Source: a bacterium
Lineage (GTDB): Bacteria; Electryoneota; Electryoneia; Electryoneales; Electryoneaceae
DNA: 5,462 bases
Direction of reading: 5' to 3'
Assembly (NCBI GenBank): GCA_028278125.1
Contig: JANQEY010000063.1
Coordinates: 1-5,462, forward strand
The notes below the pieces were generated by a model that saw only the letters and a list, made by a program, of their open reading frames with translations, ran no database searches and had not been told where the DNA came from. Positions 1 to 5,462 of the stretch are shown piece by piece. The number at the start of each line of letters is the position of its first letter. The first letter of the stretch is position 1. The translations under genes and the position numbers were made by a program.

Positions 1-81
1 TCAATTCCAGAAAATATTATTCTTGAAGTAAAATGCAAGCACCAAAAGGTTTTTCCACTAAATGATTTAGTAACGAACTGA
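1..81 (+). CDS. possible 3' end of an upstream gene (partial)
   Basis: Frame 1 is open from the first base of the window and ends at TGA 79-81, giving 26 residues that end in FPLNDLVTN. The residue mix looks protein-like (alternating hydrophobic and charged residues), and the other two forward frames close within the first ~35 bases. The piece is too short to assign a family, and no function is proposed. It could equally be non-coding sequence that is open by chance, since 26 codons without a stop is not rare. Confidence 0.3.
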   Translation, partial: SIPENIILEVKCKHQKVFPLNDLVTN

Positions 82-108
82 TTAATATTTGTCTCTTAAA
101 GATTTCTG

Positions 109-155
109 GAGTTTAAAAGATATCTTGATCCTATAAAAACTCGATAGTATTTTTA
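109..155 (+). terminator. weak terminator-like structure
   Basis: GAGTTT at 109-114 can pair with AAACTC at 137-142. The loop contains the self-complementary AAGATATCTT (117-126), and a T-rich run (about 148-155) follows. It lies 28 bases after the possible upstream stop codon, where a terminator would be expected. The stem is short and AT-rich and the spacing to the T run is not ideal, so it is a weak candidate. Confidence 0.2.
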
Positions 156-198
156 ATCAGCCATCAGGTGCACGCAGTCTATTAACTGTCCCCCCACA

Positions 199-251
199 GT
201 TACAAGATTCTTGAACTTGGTGGCTACTATTTTTATATCCGATTACATTTG
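199..251 (+). promoter_or_regulatory. candidate promoter with overlapping palindrome
   Basis: TTGAAC (211-216) and TATATC (234-239) are 17 bases apart, and each matches four of six bases of the sigma-70 -35 and -10 consensus. TACATTTG (244-251) exactly fits TAnnTTTG, the -7 element described for Bacteroidetes, but no well-spaced -33 TTG accompanies it. CAAGA-T-TCTTG (203-213) is a perfect 11-base palindrome, flanked by GTT (199-201) and AAC (214-216), and it overlaps the proposed -35. That would suit an operator. All of these matches are short and could be chance. Confidence 0.2.
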
Positions 252-333
252 TCCCTCGTTTTTTACCTCTTTCCCTTTATTTATTGTTACCGCCTGTTAC
301 AGTGACTATTTTCCCACCACACGAGTGTAAAGG

Positions 334-338
334 GGAGG
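334..338 (+). promoter_or_regulatory. ribosome binding site (GGAGG) for the LOG-like gene
   Basis: GGAGG sits inside a longer GGGGAGG run (332-338) and ends 8 bases before the TTG at 347. It is the strongest Shine-Dalgarno site in the leader and decides the start codon. No comparable site precedes the upstream in-frame TTG at 284, which follows a pyrimidine-rich run. Confidence 0.8.
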
Positions 339-346
339 ACTCGGAT

Positions 347-862
347 TTGAGCAAAGAGGTAGCTGTATTTGGTGGAGGTAACTGGAATCCTGGTGATCCG
401 GAATGGTTGCTAGCCGAAGAGATTGGAAGACTGTTTGCAACTAACGGTTTTGTAGTATTTACCGGTGGTTATGGTGGAGCGATGGAGGCCGTGAGCAAGG
501 GTGCCGTTGAATCAGGAGGCAAAACTTTCGCTTACCTGAATTCTTCCCCCGATCATAGAAAACCAAATAGCTACGTTAACGACTTTGAAGTTGCCGATGA
601 TTACCAGGCCAGGCTGGCATCATTGCTGCGTATCGAGAATGCGATAGCGTTACCGGGAAGTAGCGGTACTTTAGCAGAAATAGCCGGATCACTGGCACTT
701 TTAGCCCGCAAACCAGGCCGTCACCTGGCTCTTCAAGAACCATATTGGAAAGAACTGATTCAACCATTGCTCATCAGTTTGAAACTTGAAAGATACCTGG
801 ACAGCAGGATTTCATGGTTTACAGGAATAGACGACCTGAAAAATTGGATTTCGAAGCTGTGA
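347..862 (+). CDS. SLOG/LOG-type Rossmann-fold nucleotide-binding protein
   Basis: This encodes a 171-residue cytoplasmic protein starting at TTG 347, chosen because GGAGG precedes it by 8 bases and the product then begins MSKEVAVFGGG, the first strand and glycine loop of the fold. Visible motifs are GGYGGAMEA at residues 40-48 (family pattern GGxxGxM) and PGSSGTLAE at 103-111 (family pattern PGGxGTxxE). The second glycine of that PGG motif is serine here, while Glu111 is kept. The family (called lysine decarboxylase-like in older annotations; LOG or TIGR00725-like) includes phosphoribohydrolases that release cytokinin bases from nucleoside monophosphates, as well as nucleotide-binding proteins of unknown role. 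The classic Arg-Lys pair ahead of the PGG motif is not intact: Arg89 is present but aligns only approximately. Nucleotide binding is well supported; the reaction is not. It is the first gene of the apparent operon, 16 bases before the lipoprotein gene. Confidence 0.85.
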   Translation: MSKEVAVFGGGNWNPGDPEWLLAEEIGRLFATNGFVVFTGGYGGAMEAVSKGAVESGGKTFAYLNSSPDHRKPNSYVNDFEVADDYQARLASLLRIENAIALPGSSGTLAEIAGSLALLARKPGRHLALQEPYWKELIQPLLISLKLERYLDSRISWFTGIDDLKNWISKL

Positions 863-865
863 TAT

Positions 866-872
866 AGAAGGA
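866..872 (+). promoter_or_regulatory. ribosome binding site (AGAAGGA) for the lipoprotein gene
   Basis: AGAAGGA lies 6 bases upstream of the TTG at 879. It supports this non-ATG start, which is needed to include the basic N-terminus and hydrophobic core of the signal peptide. The first in-frame ATG (codon 22) would remove almost the whole signal sequence. Confidence 0.7.
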
Positions 873-878
873 ATTTAA

Positions 879-1727
879 TTGAATCGGACAATAAAGATAT
901 TATTCCTTTCAATAGCACTAACTTTGTGTCTCTTTGGCATTATGGCGGGTTGCCAGACTGACCGGGAACCGGATATCAGGATTCTTGTTTCTGCAAACAC
1001 TAACGGGATATTTGAACCTTGCGACTGTGAAGTTGGACCGATAGGTGGACTTGCTAAACGTGCGACACTGATGAACAAGCTGGATCCGGACAGATCAGCG
1101 TTAAGAATAGATGTGGGTGGAATAACTGATGAGCTGACAGATCCGAAGATACTGAGTTCAGTTCTTGAGGCGTCCAGCAGGCTTGAATATGATGCCGTTG
1201 TTCCAGGTGCCTGTGACGAAAAACTTGCGATGCTGGCAAAATTTAAACACGATACCCGGTGGTTTTTTTCTTCTCAGCCGGTGATTATAAATGTTAATGA
1301 ATTTAAAATTAAAGTGATTGCATTCAGCAATCTTTGGATTGATAGTGATAGTTCTCATGTTAAAACGATAGAAAATAATAATATAGATAATCTATCAGGC
1401 GTGAATTCCAAGAATGATCATGATTTAACTATCTGGTTAACATTCCTTGATGATGTTCAGCTTTTGGCTTTAATTGACCATTTGCCGGCTCCGGATTTTA
1501 TCCTTGCAGGTGGAACTGATTTAATCGCGCCCGGACCTGAAGAAATGAAAGGTGTTCCAGTATATCGTCCGAGTACAGACGGGATTGATATTGTAGAGAT
1601 ATCTGTGGTGAGGTCACCTGCTCAAGAGTGGGAGATAATACCTGCCTGGCATGAGGTACACCAGGATCTTAGGGAACACCTGGAAATAAAAGAGATACTT
1701 GATATCGCTTACTCACTTAACCAGTAA
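879..1727 (+). CDS. lipoprotein, degenerate 5'-nucleotidase/metallophosphoesterase-like
   Basis: This 282-residue protein starts at TTG. Residues 1-24 are a lipoprotein signal peptide (basic NRTIK, then a hydrophobic run) ending in a lipobox-like IMAGC, so Cys25 is the likely lipidated residue and the protein sits on the outer face of a membrane. The rest follows the order of a 5'-nucleotidase-type metallophosphoesterase: a first strand and loop, SANTNGIFEPCDC (38-50), then GGLAKRA (56-62), which resembles the GGLARRA segment after motif I. IDVGG (77-81) stands where LDAGD is usual, PGACDE (109-114) where GNHE is usual, and LAGGTD (209-214) where the GGHxH motif is usual. The expected Asp, Asn-His and His ligands are therefore absent, so ordinary phosphoesterase activity is unlikely. 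Cys48, Cys50 and Cys112 lie at or near these sites. Residues ~155-182 form a polar, Asn/Ser/Asp-rich insert. The C-terminal substrate domain of full 5'-nucleotidases is missing. The fold assignment rests on motif order only. Confidence 0.7.
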   Translation: MNRTIKILFLSIALTLCLFGIMAGCQTDREPDIRILVSANTNGIFEPCDCEVGPIGGLAKRATLMNKLDPDRSALRIDVGGITDELTDPKILSSVLEASSRLEYDAVVPGACDEKLAMLAKFKHDTRWFFSSQPVIINVNEFKIKVIAFSNLWIDSDSSHVKTIENNNIDNLSGVNSKNDHDLTIWLTFLDDVQLLALIDHLPAPDFILAGGTDLIAPGPEEMKGVPVYRPSTDGIDIVEISVVRSPAQEWEIIPAWHEVHQDLREHLEIKEILDIAYSLNQ

Positions 1728-1743
1728 TTTGTTGGTGATTTGA

Positions 1744-2793
1744 ATGATAATGAATAAGCAATTAAAATATTATTCAGGAATTATTGTCGCGGTGATAATT
1801 GTGGTTGTCGTCGCTGCTTTGGTATATGTCGGTGGTGAAAGAGGTAACGCTGGTGCTGAGGGTGATTTAATCTTTACTGTGCCAACGGGCGCATCAGCCT
1901 GGAGTATTGCTTTTCAACTTCGTGATGAAGGTTTGATAAACAGCCCTAAAAGGTTTGTTTATCATTTACGTTTCAGAAGGCTGACGGATAAAATGCGTTC
2001 AGGTACCTACAAAATTCCCCGGTCAGCTTCAATGTCTGCAATAGCGACACATTTAAGCAGCGGTGTGGAAGCGATGGCCACGGTGACTTTCCCTGAAGGG
2101 TGGACGTCGAGACAGATGGCAGGCGAATTGAATAAATTGGGAATTTGCGATAGCCTTGAATTTGTTAGAACTCTTTCAGATAGTTCGTTAAAAGCTGAAA
2201 CAGGTTTTAACGTTGAAAGTTTCGAAGGATTTCTTTTTCCCGAGACTTATAAATTCAGGTATATTGAAGATCCGTTGGTTATCATCCAAGAAATGGTAAA
2301 TGTGTTCAGAGCACGTGTCGGTCAAGATTGGATAAATAATGCTAAGAACCACGATCTGGGCCTTGCCGGTGTTGTTACCCTGGCCAGTATTGTCCAGGGT
2401 GAATACCAGCTTGAAAGTGAGGCGCCGGATATCGCTGCATTGTACAGTAACCGTCTGGCTCGGAACATGAAACTCCAGGCTGATCCAACAATCCAGTATA
2501 TACTTCCCGAGGGACCACGTCGGTTATTGTTAAAAGATTTGAAGATTGATTCCCCATATAACACTTATAAGTATAAGGGATTACCCCCGGGCCCGATTGG
2601 TAACCCGGGATTGGTTGCGCTGAACGCTGCTTTGAATCCGCCGGAACGTCCCTGGATATTTATGGTAGCAACAGGAGACGGGGGACATGCTTTTACAGAA
2701 AACTACCAGGATCACCAGCGAGAGAAAGCAAAGTTTGACAGGTACCGCCGTCAGGTTGCGAGAGAAAAACGGATGAATGGAAATAATAAGTAA
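1744..2793 (+). CDS. mltG: endolytic murein transglycosylase MltG (YceG-like)
   Basis: MltG is an inner-membrane lytic transglycosylase that cuts growing glycan strands and is thought to end peptidoglycan polymerisation. The 349-residue protein, a normal length for the family, has a short cytoplasmic N-terminus, one membrane segment (about residues 12-29) and a periplasmic LysM-like region (about 41-110). The YceG catalytic domain follows. Its hallmarks are EGFLFPETY (161-169), TLASIVQGE (212-220) with Glu220 as the probable catalytic residue, SNRL (235-238), LQADPTIQY (244-252), SPYNTY (270-275), GLPPGPIGNPG (279-289) and the C-terminal GDGGHAFTENYQDH (311-324). The first Glu of the common VEKE motif is Gln here, as in some other lineages; the second is kept. 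An ATG at 1744 and another at 1750 are both possible; a weak GGTGA (1734-1738) suits either. It lies 16 bases after the lipoprotein gene and overlaps pcrA by one base. Confidence 0.95.
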   Translation: MIMNKQLKYYSGIIVAVIIVVVVAALVYVGGERGNAGAEGDLIFTVPTGASAWSIAFQLRDEGLINSPKRFVYHLRFRRLTDKMRSGTYKIPRSASMSAIATHLSSGVEAMATVTFPEGWTSRQMAGELNKLGICDSLEFVRTLSDSSLKAETGFNVESFEGFLFPETYKFRYIEDPLVIIQEMVNVFRARVGQDWINNAKNHDLGLAGVVTLASIVQGEYQLESEAPDIAALYSNRLARNMKLQADPTIQYILPEGPRRLLLKDLKIDSPYNTYKYKGLPPGPIGNPGLVALNAALNPPERPWIFMVATGDGGHAFTENYQDHQREKAKFDRYRRQVAREKRMNGNNK

Positions 2794-2795
2794 TG
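2791..2795 (+). other. TAATG stop/start overlap coupling mltG to pcrA
   Basis: The TAA stop of mltG (2791-2793) shares its last A with the ATG of the helicase gene (2793-2795). The upstream bases hold only a weak purine-rich site (GGAAA, 2779-2783), so translation of the helicase probably depends at least partly on ribosomes that finish mltG. Confidence 0.75.
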
Positions 2796-5078
2796 AAACA
2801 GTTTGTTGATCCATTAATCGGACTTAATAATGCACAGGCTGATGCTGTAAAGTCTACAGAGGGTCCTGTCCTTGTCCTTGCCGGGGCAGGCAGCGGGAAA
2901 ACGAGGGTTCTTGCTCATAGAATAGCCTATATCGTCAGTGAAAAACTTGCCAGGCCCTGGCAGGTACTGGCGGTTACTTTTACCAACAAAGCTGCCGGTG
3001 AATTAAAAGAGAGAGTGGCAGCTATTACTCCAGATGGCGATGAAGTTGCCGCCGGGACTTTTCACTCCATCTGCCTCAGGCTCCTTCGACGCGAAACAAA
3101 AGCGCTAAATTATCCCAGGGATTTTTCCATTTATGATGAATCGGATTCCCTTCGACTTGTGAAGATGATATTAAAGGAAAAAGGTGAGGATCGAATTCGG
3201 CCAAGAACAGCGCGAACAGTTATCAGCAGGTTGAAAAACGACCTTGTTTCTCCGAAGGTTTATTCTGAAACAGCTTCAATTCCACGCGATAAATTCTTTT
3301 CCGAAGTCTATAGCGAGTATGAAGATCGCCTGAACCGCAACGCTGCAATGGATTTTGACGATCTTTTGATCAAGCCCCTTGATCTATTTAAACGTTACCC
3401 GGCTGTGCTTGCGAAATGGCGTGAGAGATGGCGCTATCTTCACGTGGATGAATATCAGGATACGAATCTAGTTCAGTTTGAACTGCTGAAACTTCTTGGC
3501 GGCAGCAAACCGAACCTCTTTGTTGTCGGTGACGATGACCAGTCAATCTACGGCTGGCGCGGTGCAAGAGTTGAAAACATCTTCAACTTCAGGGATATTT
3601 TTAAGGGTACAAAGGTTTTCAGGCTGGAACAGAATTACCGCAGTACTCAGCCTATCCTTGATTTGGCACATTCGGTCGTCTCGAAAAGCAACAAACGTGA
3701 GGAAAAGAAACTCTGGACGGAACGTGGCGGAGGGGATACGCCCGAAGTAGTCAGGGTTCCAACGGACATGGATGAGGCGCGGGAAGTTGTGGATCGTATC
3801 TCCCGTGGGGTGATGAGTGGAAAAAGAAGATTGTCGGATTATGCCATCCTCTACCGTACGAACGCTCAGTCGCGGTTATTTGAAGATGCATTACGCGGCA
3901 GGAGATTGCCTTACCAGGTAATCGGATCGCTACGATTTTATGATCGCAAGGAAGTGAGGGATGCTCTAGCGTATTTTAAGCTGTGCCTGAATCCACGAGA
4001 TGATGTTTCGCTACGACGCATAATCGGGGAACCACCACGTGGAATAGGACAGACAACGCTGGACAGGTTAATCACCTGGGCAAACAGTGAGCAGAAATCG
4101 ATGGTTGAAGCCCTGCAAAACGCGGAATCTGTCGAAGGTTTGAACTCCAGGGCAATCAATTCATGCAAAAAGTTCGGCGACCAGTTACAGGGTTGGAGTA
4201 AAGAGATTGGTAAAATGGACCTGACCGAATGGTCGCAGATGGTTCTCGACGAATCGGGGTATATTGAACGTTTGGAGAAAAGCGATAATTTCGAAGATGC
4301 CACCCGTTTGGATAATATCCAGGAATTGATAGGGAGTATAGCTGAGTACAGCGAACATATGGATGAGGAAGAGGGATCATTATCAGATTTCCTTGAGCAG
4401 GTTGCACTGGCGACTGATATTGACCGTTATGATCCAAACGCCGACAGTGTCCGTTTAATGACTATCCATTCAGCTAAAGGTCTTGAATTTCCCGTTGTTT
4501 TGGTCACAGGTTTGGAAAAGGGTTTATTTCCGCTTGAAAATGGGCTTGAAGAGGATCATGACAGGGACGAAGAGCGGCGTCTGTTTTACGTTGCCGTTAC
4601 ACGTGCTGAAGATTCTATTGTCTTAACCCTGGCAGGGCAGAGAAGGTTATGGGGACAGCTGAACAGTTGCGAACCCAGCCAGTTTTTATTTGAACTGGAA
4701 GACACGAAGCTAAAAGGACTGAAATCTATACTGTATGTTCATCACAGGGATAATTTCAGGTACAGGGATCTGTTCGATGATGAAAAACCGGCATCAAGAG
4801 TAAAATCAAACAACGTTTTACATGGTAGAAATGATAATAAAAGTGATTCCGGTTATATTCGCAGGCAAAAAAGAACAACGTCTTCAAGAATTGACACGAC
4901 TGAAATTCCTGCTCTGCGGGTTGGGGATCTTGTTAACCATAAAGTATTCGGAAGCGGAATAGTCGTCCGTACTCAAAAATACGCTAAAAACGATCTAAAG
5001 GTCAGCATAGAATTCGACGATGGTGTTCATCATCTGTTACAAAGCAAAGCCAAGTTGCAGCCTGTGAAGGATATCTAA
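2793..5078 (+). CDS. pcrA: ATP-dependent DNA helicase, PcrA/UvrD family
   Basis: This is a superfamily 1A 3'-5' DNA helicase of 761 residues, close to the usual PcrA/UvrD length. All motifs are present in order: Q motif LNNAQADAV (11-19), Walker A AGAGSGKT (30-37), Ia TFTNKAAGE (62-70), Ib GTFHS (88-92), Walker B DEYQD (219-223), III GDDDQSIYGWRGA (246-258), IV LEQNYRST (278-285), V IHSAKGLEF (558-566) and VI RRLFYVAVTRAED (595-607). The 2B region carries GSLRFYDRKEVRDALAY (378-394) and PPRGIG (414-419), as in PcrA. After a polar, basic and probably flexible linker (about 660-705), residues ~707-758 (LRVGDLVNHKVFGSGIV and following) form the Tudor-like domain that binds RNA polymerase in UvrD/PcrA. 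This domain argues for PcrA/UvrD over Rep. Expected roles are nucleotide excision and mismatch repair, restart of replication and clearing of stalled polymerase. No truncation or lost catalytic residue is seen. Confidence 0.96.
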   Translation: MKQFVDPLIGLNNAQADAVKSTEGPVLVLAGAGSGKTRVLAHRIAYIVSEKLARPWQVLAVTFTNKAAGELKERVAAITPDGDEVAAGTFHSICLRLLRRETKALNYPRDFSIYDESDSLRLVKMILKEKGEDRIRPRTARTVISRLKNDLVSPKVYSETASIPRDKFFSEVYSEYEDRLNRNAAMDFDDLLIKPLDLFKRYPAVLAKWRERWRYLHVDEYQDTNLVQFELLKLLGGSKPNLFVVGDDDQSIYGWRGARVENIFNFRDIFKGTKVFRLEQNYRSTQPILDLAHSVVSKSNKREEKKLWTERGGGDTPEVVRVPTDMDEAREVVDRISRGVMSGKRRLSDYAILYRTNAQSRLFEDALRGRRLPYQVIGSLRFYDRKEVRDALAYFKLCLNPRDDVSLRRIIGEPPRGIGQTTLDRLITWANSEQKSMVEALQNAESVEGLNSRAINSCKKFGDQLQGWSKEIGKMDLTEWSQMVLDESGYIERLEKSDNFEDATRLDNIQELIGSIAEYSEHMDEEEGSLSDFLEQVALATDIDRYDPNADSVRLMTIHSAKGLEFPVVLVTGLEKGLFPLENGLEEDHDRDEERRLFYVAVTRAEDSIVLTLAGQRRLWGQLNSCEPSQFLFELEDTKLKGLKSILYVHHRDNFRYRDLFDDEKPASRVKSNNVLHGRNDNKSDSGYIRRQKRTTSSRIDTTEIPALRVGDLVNHKVFGSGIVVRTQKYAKNDLKVSIEFDDGVHHLLQSKAKLQPVKDI

Positions 5079-5083
5079 TTGTC

Positions 5084-5087
5084 AGGA
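5084..5087 (+). promoter_or_regulatory. ribosome binding site (AGGA) for the TPR gene
   Basis: AGGA ends 5 bases before the ATG at 5093, in the 14-base gap after the pcrA stop. This fixes the start and leaves no room for a separate terminator or promoter between the two genes. Confidence 0.55.
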
Positions 5088-5092
5088 TAACC

Positions 5093-5462
5093 ATGACTAA
5101 GAATAAAAAGCTGATTATCAGTTTATTAGTGATTGTAAGTTTAGTTGGTGTAATTGTCTGCCCGGTATTTGCACAGTCTGTCTTTTCCCAACGGGATTTT
5201 GATTATGCTGTGAAATTGTATAATGATGGATACTACGACCTTGCCGCTAAAGCCTTTGAAAAATATATCGTTGCTTTCCCGGATAATAATAACATAGTAG
5301 AAGCAAACTGGTTGTATGCTGAATCAAGGTACGCAAACGAGGAATATCAAAAAGCATTATCTGGCTACAAAAATATTATCCTCGAATTTCCTTCCTCAAA
5401 TAGATCAAAAGCATCACTGATAAAAATCGCGGATTGTCACGAAAACCTTGAAGATTTCGAAA
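5093..5462 (+). CDS. exported TPR-repeat protein (partial, 3' end outside window)
   Basis: Only the first 123 codons are present; the frame is still open at the window edge. The protein starts with a Sec signal peptide: basic TKNKK, a hydrophobic core at about 7-22, and a likely cleavage site after VFA (residue 27). There is no lipobox at that site, although Cys23 lies just upstream. The mature part shows at least two tetratricopeptide-like helical repeats: about 34-67 (FDYAVKLYNDGYYDLAAKAF, ending FPDN) and about 71-104 (ANWLYAESRYANEEYQKALS, ending EFPSS), with a third beginning at about 105. The repeat pattern and FP ending resemble BamD, YbgF/CpoB and related periplasmic scaffolds. A specific role in outer-membrane assembly or Tol-Pal function cannot be claimed from this fragment. 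It follows pcrA by 14 bases, in the same operon. Confidence 0.85.
   Translation, partial: MTKNKKLIISLLVIVSLVGVIVCPVFAQSVFSQRDFDYAVKLYNDGYYDLAAKAFEKYIVAFPDNNNIVEANWLYAESRYANEEYQKALSGYKNIILEFPSSNRSKASLIKIADCHENLEDFE

Larger units (their letters stand above)
82..346. other. intergenic leader region upstream of the operon
   Basis: I find no convincing gene on either strand here; stops are frequent in all frames and the region is AT-rich. It holds a weak AT-rich hairpin followed by T residues (109-155), a short palindrome (203-213), weak promoter-like elements (211-251), a pyrimidine-rich, G-poor run (about 251-286) and a strong Shine-Dalgarno site (334-338). Because all downstream genes are tightly packed, the operon promoter most likely lies in this stretch. 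The TTG at 284 opens a frame into the first gene, but it has no ribosome binding site and codes an extension unlike the family. Confidence 0.6.

Noticed and set aside
285..300. Tandem TGTTAC copies as a start of a repeat array
   Set aside because: There are only two six-base copies with a 4-base spacer. No further units, CRISPR-like pattern or longer repeat was found in the window.
284..346. N-terminal extension of the LOG-like gene from a TTG at 284
   Set aside because: There is no ribosome binding site before it, the added residues (proline-rich, with a cysteine) do not fit the family, and the TTG at 347 has GGAGG at ideal spacing directly before the first beta strand.
576..1358. Open frames on the - strand across the first two genes
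   Set aside because: They are short shadows of the LOG-like and lipoprotein genes, with atypical composition and no supported start.
2322..2814. Several open frames on the - strand inside mltG
   Set aside because: They are antisense to the MltG catalytic domain, which is fully explained by the + strand gene. The translations look random.
3496..3750. Open frame inside the helicase gene on the + strand
   Set aside because: It is a shadow frame over PcrA motifs III and IV, whose conserved protein sequence is clearly in the other frame. The translation has no recognisable features.
3938..4437. Two overlapping open frames on the - strand inside the helicase gene
   Set aside because: They are antisense to the well-conserved 2B region of PcrA, overlap each other, and have no convincing domain, signal or ribosome binding site.
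2793..5078. Helicase as a defence-system or AddA/RecB-type nuclease-helicase
   Set aside because: The length, PcrA-type 2B motifs and C-terminal Tudor-like domain fit housekeeping PcrA/UvrD. No nuclease domain is present and no defence gene is adjacent.

Overview
The window is a compact, single-direction (+ strand) stretch of bacterial chromosome. It has moderate-to-low GC by eye, and no mobile element, CRISPR array, tRNA or rRNA that I can see. A secreted lipoprotein, a periplasmic murein transglycosylase and an exported TPR protein point to a diderm bacterium. Two successive genes start with TTG behind strong purine-rich Shine-Dalgarno sites. The gene mix would fit an uncultured lineage of the FCB superphylum (for example Zixibacteria- or Marinimicrobia-like), but this is only an impression and no marker gene fixes the phylum.

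Layout. Bases 1-81 may be the 3' end of an upstream gene (weak). Bases 82-346 are a non-coding leader with weak terminator-like and promoter-like signals, a short palindrome and a pyrimidine-rich tract. Five genes follow with gaps of 16, 16, -1 and 14 bases, so they very likely form one operon: (1) a small Rossmann-fold SLOG/LOG-type nucleotide-binding protein (347-862); (2) a lipoprotein resembling a 5'-nucleotidase-type metallophosphoesterase that has lost its expected metal ligands (879-1727); (3) the endolytic murein transglycosylase MltG (1744-2793); (4) a PcrA/UvrD superfamily 1A DNA helicase with the C-terminal Tudor-like domain (2793-5078); (5) the N-terminal part of an exported TPR protein, cut by the window edge (5093-5462).

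How they fit together. MltG cuts nascent peptidoglycan strands at the inner membrane. The lipoprotein and the TPR protein would also act in the envelope. PcrA works on DNA in repair, replication and removal of stalled RNA polymerase. The mltG and pcrA reading frames overlap in a TAATG junction, which suggests translational coupling. I see housekeeping genes in a lineage-specific arrangement, not a clear new defence or mobile system. The most unusual item is the metallophosphoesterase-like lipoprotein, whose catalytic positions are replaced and which carries cysteines at or near those positions.
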